DNA of 8,099 bases from Promethearchaeota archaeon (lineage in GTDB: Archaea > Asgardarchaeota > Lokiarchaeia > Sigyniarchaeales > Promethearchaeaceae): positions 1 through 8,099 of the forward strand of contig WJKO01000497.1 in the NCBI GenBank assembly GCA_014729055.1. Reading direction: 5' to 3'. Below, in pieces: positions 1-7,166 of this stretch; within the stretch, counting starts at the first letter, position 1; each line of letters begins with the position of its first letter. Made by a program: the position numbers and the translations under genes. Below the pieces are notes generated by a model, which made no database searches, was not told the DNA's origin, and worked only from the letters and a program-made list of their open reading frames with translations.

Positions 1-2
1 CA

Positions 3-3000
3 CCTTTATTATTCGTAACAACTCTTTCTATGGCTACTTGTGAGTTCGATATTGATAATCTGGATTATTCGTTTGGTGAAAGTACACGTCATGCAGGAAA
101 AACTGAAATTAAACTATTTTTGCCTGTGAGAAATCCTGGACTTTTACCCGCTACCATAGGATCTCTTCGCATGGATTTATATGACCAAGAAGGAGAAAAT
201 CTTGTGGGAAGTGTGTTACTCCTTGACAAAATTACTATTGCACCTAAAGGAAAAACAAGTCTTGGGTTAACAGTAGAATTAAATCAAGAAGCTGCGAGTG
301 AATGGCTAACAGAAATGCTCCATACATGGAACTTATCTCTTTCAATTCGAGATTTCAAGTATAATGGAATTAAAATGCCCGGCGGTATCAAATTGCCTGA
401 ATTGTCTTTAATGGGTCTATTGGAAGAATTGATGGGCTTATTTGGTTTTGATATGGATAACTTGGTAGAAGATTTAATGGGAGAATTAGGAGGATTATTT
501 GCTAATCCAAGCAATCCAAACGAGATGCCAGATGTATATGCTGAATATATGTATAGAAAAACAGGAAAAAATCCTAAAACTGGTGCCGTAGATTTATGGA
601 GGAGAGCAAAATATTTGGGGGCCGAGGGTCTACTTGGCTCAGCAGATGCGGAACCTTCTGAATTTATTGATATTACTGAAGCGGCTGATGCATTTTCTGT
701 TAATGTAAGTATTCCGTTTGAAATGGATGCCATTGAAGATTTTGACCTTGGAACTCTCAAAATTTGGGATTTACAAATCGGGTTATATGTCGATGATAGT
801 GAAACATATGGTCAAACAGACGACGATGGTAGATTGCTTTGGCAAAATTATGATTATCCTTTGTTAATGATTGAATCTTATGAATCAAATCGTTCCGATG
901 AGGGTTTTAGCGATATTCAGATTGAGTTTGGAGGAGATGATGGATCTTCTGAAGCAAATGTATTTGTTAATATGACAAAAGACACAATTACAGGAGAGCA
1001 ACATCCATCAGCATTGATTGATTGGGATAATGAAGAGGAGGTAAACAATTTTATCGCAACAGCCTCTCAGGACTATCCGCTCTATTGGTTTTTCTATAAT
1101 TTGATAGTCAACGGAAAATTAAATTGCCTTTTATCGATAGATAAAATAAGTTTAGAAATATTGGGACTAAGAATTGAAGACATTACAATTCCTAGAGATT
1201 TAATTGGAGCCCTAGAATTAAATATTGAAGAAATGCTTGGTGATTTACTAGGCAGCTTAGATCTGTCATCTTTGTTTGCTGGTCCTCCCGTGTTTTCACC
1301 TATTGGAGCAATCAGTATGATTACAGAGTTAGGTATGACAGGCGGTATGGCTTTTCCAAAATATTTAGGAAAAATCACTTCTGAACCTGGAACCTTGGAG
1401 CCAAGTAGAGTATTAGATATTGATAACTTGGATATTGAAGAAATTATTGATTTAGATGCTTTGGATACTGATGTGTTATTAGAATCTTTAGAAGAAGTAA
1501 TAGGTGGTCCTGATGCTCATTTAGGTCTCACTGTTCCTATTGGTATTAAATCCTTCCCAATTGATCTTTCCTTGGGATTCAGCGGAATGACTCTTGGTTT
1601 AGCAAAAGAAATAAATGGACATAAAAGAACATTTGCAGAAGCAATTATTACAGGCAATAACTCCGACTCTGTATATTTTGGTGGTTGGAATTCCAGTGCT
1701 CTTATTAATATCGATCTTAAATTGTATACAAATAGCACATGTGCTCCTTATGTCGCAGAATTTCTGCGGGATCTATTAGAAGAATACAAGATAGATGTAA
1801 TAATACAATTTAATATGGAGCAGATGATATTATTCCAAGAAAATTATACCATGCCCGGAACGGGACTTGAAATTCCATTACCATTTGAATTAGGTGATAT
1901 GGTTAATGATATGATCGGGGATTTACTTGATGGTGCACTTGATGCAGAAGGTATGGCAGACTTAGTAGGCGGGTTACTGGGAGAAGATAACCAAGAAATG
2001 GCTAATCCACTGATGTTGAGTGGAAATCCATTCTCGCTTCCCAAAGAATTTGCTACAAGCTTAGCATTACGAAACCCAGCAATGCAATTTTTATATTCTG
2101 ATGCAGGTCAAGAATGGTTGGAGAATGCTGGTTCAAGCGATTTAGAAAGTTCAATGCTTCCCGAGGCTTCCACAGATTTTGATATTAAGGTTCACAAATT
2201 GCTAAATAGCTGGAAATTAGATTTAACGATATTTGATTTAGAAGTCGATTTAGGTGATACTATTCCAATATCAGTTGGTGTAGGTTATGCAACACTTGAT
2301 ATGTATGGAAAAAATCAATATAATAACTGGGCAAAAATGATGTCTATTAAGATTAACAGCTTTTTGGATCTATCGAGCCCAAATCCCGTTGATCTTGCTC
2401 TTTCAATAGAAATATTTAATGATGGACCTAACTGCGATTTCATGGACGATTTCATGAAAGAAGGAATCCTTAACTTGAAGTTAGACGGATATCTTGATTT
2501 AAGCCTTTCTGGGGTTCTCATTAACGACATTCATCTACAATTTGAATTTGACGATGTTGATACAGGTTTTAATTTCTCTGAAACAATCAGTTTTCTTGTT
2601 GATTCACTTATGAACCCTGAAGAAGGAGAAGAAGAAGCCGCAAATGTAGAAATACTTGGTCAAGCAGATCCAATTACTGACGATACACCAGTTTGGTGGG
2701 ACGGGGATATGTCAAAAATACCGTTTGTTTCTCAAGACATGGATGATTTCGTGGAACTTGGTGATATTGCAATATATGAAATGAGCGAAACGGGCTGGCC
2801 TTATGTGGATGAAGGAAACGTAACAATATCCTTAGGTGTTGAAATAACTAATAAATTAATGGATATGGGTATAAAGGACCTTTCTGTGGAAATCTGGTCT
2901 GATGATCCAGTGGAACCGACTTCAGAATTATTGCTCAGTGTTGAAAGCGATGGTGTAGATATGATTGCGGGATTGAAGAGTCAATTAGTGGTTGATATTG

Positions 3001-5792
3001 TGATGCATAAAAGTGAAACTCTTGAAAGCTGGGTAAAAGGTATATTAGAAACTTTTGGTTTAACAGGTTTTATAACTGCGAATGTGACGCTCGAGGTTTT
3101 AGGATGCACTATTGGACCCATTGCATTATCTGATGAAGACGCTCTTGACTTAGCTATGCTGCTCCCCGATGTAACGGACTTACTAACAATGTTCTTAGAA
3201 ACACCAGTACCATTTGCACATGAGGAAGCCTTGATGAATAAAGCCGGAGTAGAAGCTTCACAAGATATGACAGACCTTATTGGGAAATTCGGTGCGCTTT
3301 ACGTGAATATGAATCCCGATGATTACAATCCTAATGCTGGTCCTCAAAATTGGGATGAACCAATGATGGATGTGAGAGCCGGATTATGCTTAATGCCTAA
3401 TTTCAATATGTCAATTATTGATACAAGCATTGCTTTATTAGATGCCAATATTTATGATGCGATTTATGACGAACAAGAAGATAACCGGGAAGAAGCAGTA
3501 CATTATTCATTGATGGCCAATGTATCCTTTGAGCCAGGTAATGTCTATTGTAATAATACTAAAAGTCAACCTGGTTTAGCCCCTGATGATCCTTTACACC
3601 AAGAAGTAGACACTGAAAAACCTTGGTATGTTGCTGGCGGAGAACCAGGTACAGGCACAATATATTATCAAGACCCTGGCGGCGATGCTGTTGCATATAG
3701 TTTAGGGACATATTTCCAATTTGAAGCGTCTGTAAAAGTATATAACTTATCATACGGTTCATATGAGACACGTTATCCGAAACATTTATGGAGACGACTT
3801 GGCGGTCCTTACTTCCCGATTCAAGTATATGGTCCTGAATATGGAGGATATCCAGATCATCGAATTGAGTATCACCCATACTTTTCACCAACGTATAATA
3901 TTCTCGGTGGATTATTAAACGGAATGGATACATCAAGCTTAGAAAACTTAGATATTGGAGAAATGTTAGCTGGTATTAAGCTTGCAGGACAGATTAAAAT
4001 AGAGATATTTAGCATTGAACTTACTCTTGACTTAGGAAGCGACATTGTTGCAAACTTAATGGGATCTGTAATGGGTATGCTTGAACTTGGTTTGAAAGAA
4101 ATGACTCGAACTATTTCAAACCCGTTTGGTCAACCATTACCCGCTTTCAGAGATAAAAACGGAAAACAAGCAACTTATACAGAAGCTCCAAGATTACCGG
4201 AACCTGCAGAAGGTTTTGATGATATTGCAATTGATATGTTTTCATTCCTTTATGAAATCAAGCTAGGTGCCGTAATGGATAGAAATAACCACTTATATTG
4301 CCCACAATATGGTCTATGGGGTGGCACAAACGCAGATCCGTGGGATCCAAATTATAAATCGGGAATTGATGATCCAGATGATCCAAATGATAATGATTCA
4401 TCAAACATTGAATGGTTTCATAAGGACGATTATTTTGATGATTTCAAGATATTAACTGAGAATTACAGAAAATCAATGGGAATGCATTACAATCCGTACT
4501 TTGAAGTATATGATGAAACAGGTCAGTACATACCGGATCCGAAAGATTGGGCTATGCGATGGCGTGGCTCCACTGGACGAACAAGAACAAATGTAATGGC
4601 AATAATGATTGCGTTAGGTCTTCATATTCCGGTTGGGATCCTTTCTGGTTATCTACCGGCATGGATTGACGGAGAAATGCCATGTACAATGCAACCATTT
4701 GGATATATATTTATTAACGAATCTGTAAATCTCATACCCGTTGAAGAGGGATCGCCCGAATGGGAAAACTGGTTTGAAGGGAGTAGTGCGATTGATGATA
4801 ACGGAAAACCACCAAATCCGGGTATATATCTAACCATCAATCTACGTGGATTCGAAGGATCTGGATATAGATCGTTCTGGGATGAGTTATTAGACCAATT
4901 TGACCCGAGAATTGTCATAGGCGGTGTTGTTAATGTATCGCTGTTTGGATATGAAATATATAATATTGCGTTTGATCCAATGGCTATCGGAGAAGAATCA
5001 TATTTCTACCAAAGATGTGCAGAATGGCAAGATGATCATGGCGGTGCAGGATATATATATGATAGACCCAATGTAGACGGAAACATTCCACCGAGCGATC
5101 CTGGCGGTGATGAAGGACCCGAAATACCTCCAGAGGAATTCATACCAGAATATGCAGAAATAGATATTATGGACGTAATTAATCTGGATGGGTTAGTCGA
5201 TGACTTATTGGGCGGAGATATCTGGGAGATTCTCAGTTTAGTATTCGATACAATACGGATCTCAGGCATTGATGGCGATGGAATCGAGTTAACGACAAAT
5301 AGTCTTGAATTAGTAGCAGCATTATCCGCTTGTGCATGGTTGGAAACGATTCAAGTAGGCGTTAAGAAAAATCTTATCAGCTCCCCTAATTGGGAAGATA
5401 TTCCAGAAAGTCAGTGGATAGAAATTGCTACACTCACTTCAGAACAATGGACTGAGTTGGCGGAATATCCTGGGTCTGATATAAACCCTTATGACTTTAC
5501 TATGAATGCCTTAAAGGATCTAACCTTTGTACAACATTGGACATTAAAACCAATTGTATTATATCTCAGTTGGGATTTATTCTCTGGGGTTGATGTTATT
5601 GATTTAATTGTAGGATTAATAAGCGGTAATCCAGATGATATACGAGATGCTCTAGGTGGATACTTCTGGCTAGTTATTGATCCGATAATTGTGTATATTG
5701 GCCTACCGATCGAATTCGATTACCACGTGCCGATAAAGGTTGCACAAGACGATGTTGTTTTTGAACTCAGCGAAATGATTGCTGGTATGTAA
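3..5792 (+). CDS. Giant multi-module LEA-2-like surface protein, 5'-partial
   Basis: At least 1920 residues counted from the ATG at 30. The frame stays open to the left edge, and the preceding codons read PLLFVTTLS, like the end of a membrane anchor or signal helix, so the true start probably lies outside the window. No Shine-Dalgarno sequence precedes ATG 30. Residues 5-108 resemble an LEA-2/WHy domain: a VRNPG turn after a long strand, Gly-rich strands, then an IAPKGKTSLGLTVEL strand. About seven more beta-rich modules follow, roughly at 211-385, 494-615, 715-842, 908-1032, 1113-1335, 1395-1650 and 1711-1912. Most end in an amphipathic Leu/Gly/Asp helical segment. The protein is acidic, has 18 N-X-S/T sequons and 11 scattered cysteines, and shows no clear membrane helix after the left edge. 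Extracellular location and N-terminal anchoring are inferred. Function is unknown; lipid binding or a structural surface role are possibilities. The coding region is certain, the domain call for module 1 is good, and the later modules are tentative. Confidence 0.9.
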   Translation, partial: PLLFVTTLSMATCEFDIDNLDYSFGESTRHAGKTEIKLFLPVRNPGLLPATIGSLRMDLYDQEGENLVGSVLLLDKITIAPKGKTSLGLTVELNQEAASEWLTEMLHTWNLSLSIRDFKYNGIKMPGGIKLPELSLMGLLEELMGLFGFDMDNLVEDLMGELGGLFANPSNPNEMPDVYAEYMYRKTGKNPKTGAVDLWRRAKYLGAEGLLGSADAEPSEFIDITEAADAFSVNVSIPFEMDAIEDFDLGTLKIWDLQIGLYVDDSETYGQTDDDGRLLWQNYDYPLLMIESYESNRSDEGFSDIQIEFGGDDGSSEANVFVNMTKDTITGEQHPSALIDWDNEEEVNNFIATASQDYPLYWFFYNLIVNGKLNCLLSIDKISLEILGLRIEDITIPRDLIGALELNIEEMLGDLLGSLDLSSLFAGPPVFSPIGAISMITELGMTGGMAFPKYLGKITSEPGTLEPSRVLDIDNLDIEEIIDLDALDTDVLLESLEEVIGGPDAHLGLTVPIGIKSFPIDLSLGFSGMTLGLAKEINGHKRTFAEAIITGNNSDSVYFGGWNSSALINIDLKLYTNSTCAPYVAEFLRDLLEEYKIDVIIQFNMEQMILFQENYTMPGTGLEIPLPFELGDMVNDMIGDLLDGALDAEGMADLVGGLLGEDNQEMANPLMLSGNPFSLPKEFATSLALRNPAMQFLYSDAGQEWLENAGSSDLESSMLPEASTDFDIKVHKLLNSWKLDLTIFDLEVDLGDTIPISVGVGYATLDMYGKNQYNNWAKMMSIKINSFLDLSSPNPVDLALSIEIFNDGPNCDFMDDFMKEGILNLKLDGYLDLSLSGVLINDIHLQFEFDDVDTGFNFSETISFLVDSLMNPEEGEEEAANVEILGQADPITDDTPVWWDGDMSKIPFVSQDMDDFVELGDIAIYEMSETGWPYVDEGNVTISLGVEITNKLMDMGIKDLSVEIWSDDPVEPTSELLLSVESDGVDMIAGLKSQLVVDIVMHKSETLESWVKGILETFGLTGFITANVTLEVLGCTIGPIALSDEDALDLAMLLPDVTDLLTMFLETPVPFAHEEALMNKAGVEASQDMTDLIGKFGALYVNMNPDDYNPNAGPQNWDEPMMDVRAGLCLMPNFNMSIIDTSIALLDANIYDAIYDEQEDNREEAVHYSLMANVSFEPGNVYCNNTKSQPGLAPDDPLHQEVDTEKPWYVAGGEPGTGTIYYQDPGGDAVAYSLGTYFQFEASVKVYNLSYGSYETRYPKHLWRRLGGPYFPIQVYGPEYGGYPDHRIEYHPYFSPTYNILGGLLNGMDTSSLENLDIGEMLAGIKLAGQIKIEIFSIELTLDLGSDIVANLMGSVMGMLELGLKEMTRTISNPFGQPLPAFRDKNGKQATYTEAPRLPEPAEGFDDIAIDMFSFLYEIKLGAVMDRNNHLYCPQYGLWGGTNADPWDPNYKSGIDDPDDPNDNDSSNIEWFHKDDYFDDFKILTENYRKSMGMHYNPYFEVYDETGQYIPDPKDWAMRWRGSTGRTRTNVMAIMIALGLHIPVGILSGYLPAWIDGEMPCTMQPFGYIFINESVNLIPVEEGSPEWENWFEGSSAIDDNGKPPNPGIYLTINLRGFEGSGYRSFWDELLDQFDPRIVIGGVVNVSLFGYEIYNIAFDPMAIGEESYFYQRCAEWQDDHGGAGYIYDRPNVDGNIPPSDPGGDEGPEIPPEEFIPEYAEIDIMDVINLDGLVDDLLGGDIWEILSLVFDTIRISGIDGDGIELTTNSLELVAALSACAWLETIQVGVKKNLISSPNWEDIPESQWIEIATLTSEQWTELAEYPGSDINPYDFTMNALKDLTFVQHWTLKPIVLYLSWDLFSGVDVIDLIVGLISGNPDDIRDALGGYFWLVIDPIIVYIGLPIEFDYHVPIKVAQDDVVFELSEMIAGM
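42..353 (+). other. Best-preserved LEA-2-like domain (module 1)
   Basis: Residues 5-108 of the giant protein. The pattern is the one expected for LEA-2/WHy beta-sandwiches: a strand ending in the VRNPG turn (33-37), a strand with IGSLRMDLYDQEGENLVG (43-60), a basic-Gly turn APKGK (71-75) and an outward strand SLGLTVEL (77-84). A final strand NLSLSIRDFKYNG (101-113) leads into the helical segment. In this family the domain often sits directly after a single N-terminal membrane helix, which agrees with the hydrophobic residues at the window edge. The assignment is by pattern only, without a profile search. Confidence 0.6.
4335..4400 (+). repeat. Asp-rich linker with a 9-bp tandem duplication
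   Basis: Within the giant gene, gatgatcca occurs twice head to tail (4368-4376 and 4377-4385), followed by the related aatgataatgat. It encodes DDPDDPNDND at residues 1447-1456, just after ADPWDPNYKSG. Alternating Asp/Asn/Pro of this sort is seen in flexible or calcium-binding linkers of exported proteins, but no complete EF-hand or dockerin-type loop is visible. The duplication itself is directly seen; metal binding is speculation. Confidence 0.6.
5064..5159 (+). other. Pro/Gly/Asp linker before the last module of the giant protein
   Basis: Residues 1679-1710 contain IPPSDPGGDEGPEIPPEEF, an acidic proline-rich segment with no predicted secondary structure. It separates module 7 from the C-terminal module, which then starts with the helical segment INLDGLVDDLLGG. 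It is the clearest interdomain linker in the protein and marks the module 7/8 boundary. Confidence 0.6.
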
Positions 5793-5800
5793 ATCGAACA

Positions 5801-5842
5801 TTTTTTTTTAATTTTTATTTAATTTTTATTTCTCTATTTTTT
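5801..5842 (+). terminator. T-tract terminator after the giant gene
   Basis: Nine consecutive T residues start 9 nt after the TAA stop (5790-5792), followed by further runs of five and six T in an almost pure A/T stretch. No inverted repeat precedes them. Archaeal RNA polymerase terminates on U-tracts without needing a hairpin, so this is a good intrinsic terminator for the giant transcript and separates it from the next gene. Confidence 0.75.
5810..5831 (+). repeat. 11-bp tandem duplication inside the terminator
   Basis: The unit aatttttattt occurs twice with no spacer (5810-5820 and 5821-5831). It lies inside the T-rich terminator, and probably arose by slippage, doubling the T-tracts available for termination. 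Confidence 0.7.
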
Positions 5843-5865
5843 GCATTTATCAGATTAGAGCAAAA

Positions 5866-5875
5866 TTTATTAAAA
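5866..5875 (+). promoter_or_regulatory. TATA-like box for the small membrane protein gene
   Basis: tttattaaaa is centred about 25 nt upstream of the ATG at 5895 and is preceded by the purine-rich gagcaaaa, compatible with a BRE. In archaea transcription begins about 22-27 nt downstream of the TATA centre, so the transcript would start at or very near the ATG. This fits a leaderless mRNA and the absence of a Shine-Dalgarno sequence there. The surrounding A/T richness lowers certainty. Confidence 0.5.
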
Positions 5876-5894
5876 TAATAGATGAATTTTAAGT

Positions 5895-6323
5895 ATGGAC
5901 GAAATCCAAGCAAAAAACTCTAATTATAATGCGAAAAAACCGAAAAAAGAGAAACCAGAGTCTATTCTTAAATTAAATTATATCTTAAAGGCTATTGGGG
6001 GCTTAATTGGAGGAACATTTTCTTATTTTCTTGGAAGATTTTATGAAATGTTCAATCTTATTATCTCGCTCGTTCTTACTATCATTATTTTGTATGTATC
6101 CTTATTAATTATTAATTGGGAGATTAGAAAGAAATTCTACAACGGTAATCCGACATTTAAGTGGGTTTTTAGAATTGTCATGGAGAAAATCAAAGAGTAC
6201 GATGTATTCCGTTGGTTTATAAATGGATTCGCGATGATGTTCATTTTATTCTTAGCGGGATCAATTATTGGTGTATTCTGGCACTATGGATTACAAGTAT
6301 ATGTTGATATTTTTATTAATTGA
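5895..6323 (+). CDS. Small integral membrane protein, function unknown
   Basis: 142 residues. The N-terminal 25 residues are hydrophilic and Lys-rich (NAKKPKKEKPES), so probably cytoplasmic. Three hydrophobic segments follow: a Gly-rich, weaker one at about 29-47 (ILKAIGGLIGGTFSYFLG), a strong one at 53-73 (FNLIISLVLTIIILYVSLLII) and another at 111-128 (GFAMMFILFLAGSIIGVF). The loop between the second and third (74-107) is basic and amphipathic. I recognise no family. The start is chosen because a TATA-like box sits about 25 nt upstream and the Lys-rich tail follows directly. The gene lies 102 nt after the giant surface-protein gene on the same strand, but a terminator between them suggests separate transcripts. 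Its last 33 nt overlap the end of the convergent methyltransferase gene. A link to the giant protein is possible by position only. Confidence 0.8.
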   Translation: MDEIQAKNSNYNAKKPKKEKPESILKLNYILKAIGGLIGGTFSYFLGRFYEMFNLIISLVLTIIILYVSLLIINWEIRKKFYNGNPTFKWVFRIVMEKIKEYDVFRWFINGFAMMFILFLAGSIIGVFWHYGLQVYVDIFIN

Positions 6324-7166
6324 CCAAATAAAGAAGTCCTCATTTTTTTCTATTAATGTCCTTATTCTTGAGTTATAAATCATCTTGAATTCAGGATTTA
6401 ATGATTCGATAAAGTTATTTAAATTAAAAATGTATTTGTCATCAATCACTAAATCTTCGATATTCTGAAACTCGGATATAAAAATTTCTTTAAAATCACT
6501 TGGATCAATTTTTTTCTTCAATATTGATAGCCCTACTAATGGATTTTTTGTTGCTATTCGTGAAATTTCTCGAATACCCCGTTTAATGTCACTCAAGTTC
6601 TGGATAGCCGTAAACGAAACAATTGATTTGAATATTTTTTTCCGAAACGGGAGATGTTGACCATCACACGCGATACAACCATATATTTTACCTTGATTAT
6701 TTTCAATTTTTTCTAATCCTACCTTTAGCATCTTGTATGAGATATCTATGATCACAGTTTGTGGAATAACAAATTCAACGTTTATCTTATCAATCCTCTT
6801 ATTAAAAAGATGATCTTCTCTAAGACATGATATTAAATATGAAAACAAAGCCATTTGATCATTATTACATTCACTTAAAGCGAGGTCTTTCTCTTTTATC
6901 AATTCTGAATGCAACAAGAACTCATTAAATGCAGTTAGAAAATCGATAAATAGCAGACTTCCACCGCCATAGTCTAATAATAACGAAGGTAGTTTAAGCA
7001 TAATCGTATCTTTTCGTTTTTTTATTTGAATTATCTTTTCTAAAAGAATTGTATATTTGATGTATTGGATTAAAGAATATCGACTATCATAGACCGCTGC
7101 GGTTTTATCATATGATTCACGCATTTTTTCTGCTTTTTCTTGATTCTTTGACAAAAAATTTCTCAC
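6291..7166 (-). CDS. Class I SAM-dependent methyltransferase, substrate unknown
   Basis: 291 residues with the order of a Rossmann-fold methyltransferase. An N-terminal ESYDKTAAVYDSRY (17-30) is the usual lead-in of UbiE/type-11-like enzymes. Motif I is LLDYGGGS (63-70), a variant of LDxGxGxG. An acidic strand end VIIDIS (138-143) supplies the Asp expected to bind the ribose. ACDGQHLPF (166-174) is the adenine-contacting motif, and SFTAIQNL (184-191) is motif IV. About 65 residues separate motif I from motif II, longer than usual, suggesting a helical insertion at 85-128. The end DFFIWSINKN fits the last core strand, so the C-terminus is natural. The start used is GTG (7164-7166), supported by an AT-rich TATA-like stretch about 29 nt upstream; an ATG at residue 15 (7122-7124) is an alternative that keeps all motifs. 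It is divergent from the LSm gene. Small-molecule, RNA or protein substrates are all possible. Confidence 0.85.
   Translation of the reverse strand: MRNFLSKNQEKAEKMRESYDKTAAVYDSRYSLIQYIKYTILLEKIIQIKKRKDTIMLKLPSLLLDYGGGSLLFIDFLTAFNEFLLHSELIKEKDLALSECNNDQMALFSYLISCLREDHLFNKRIDKINVEFVIPQTVIIDISYKMLKVGLEKIENNQGKIYGCIACDGQHLPFRKKIFKSIVSFTAIQNLSDIKRGIREISRIATKNPLVGLSILKKKIDPSDFKEIFISEFQNIEDLVIDDKYIFNLNNFIESLNPEFKMIYNSRIRTLIEKNEDFFIWSINKNINIYL
6343..6349 (+). terminator. T-tract terminator of the small membrane protein gene
   Basis: Seven consecutive T residues lie 20 nt after the TGA stop at 6321-6323. They fall inside the 3' coding part of the convergent methyltransferase, where they are read on the opposite strand as Lys/Glu/Asn codons. 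It is a modest archaeal-style terminator without a hairpin. Confidence 0.4.

Noticed and set aside
30..41. Cys4 of the giant protein as a lipoprotein lipobox (SMATC)
   Set aside because: Met at -3 and Thr at -1 are poor lipobox residues, and the upstream signal is outside the window, so lipid attachment cannot be supported.
284..5269. Several minus- and one plus-frame reading frames of 66-158 codons inside the giant gene
   Set aside because: They are antisense or out-of-frame shadows. Their translations are Ser/Pro/Ile-rich with no motifs, and the overlapping giant frame shows clear protein-like patterns throughout.
5640..5792. C-terminal membrane anchor of the giant protein (GYFWLVIDPIIVYIGLPI)
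   Set aside because: The stretch is hydrophobic but broken by Asp and Pro and alternates like beta strands. It fits the last beta module better than a membrane helix.
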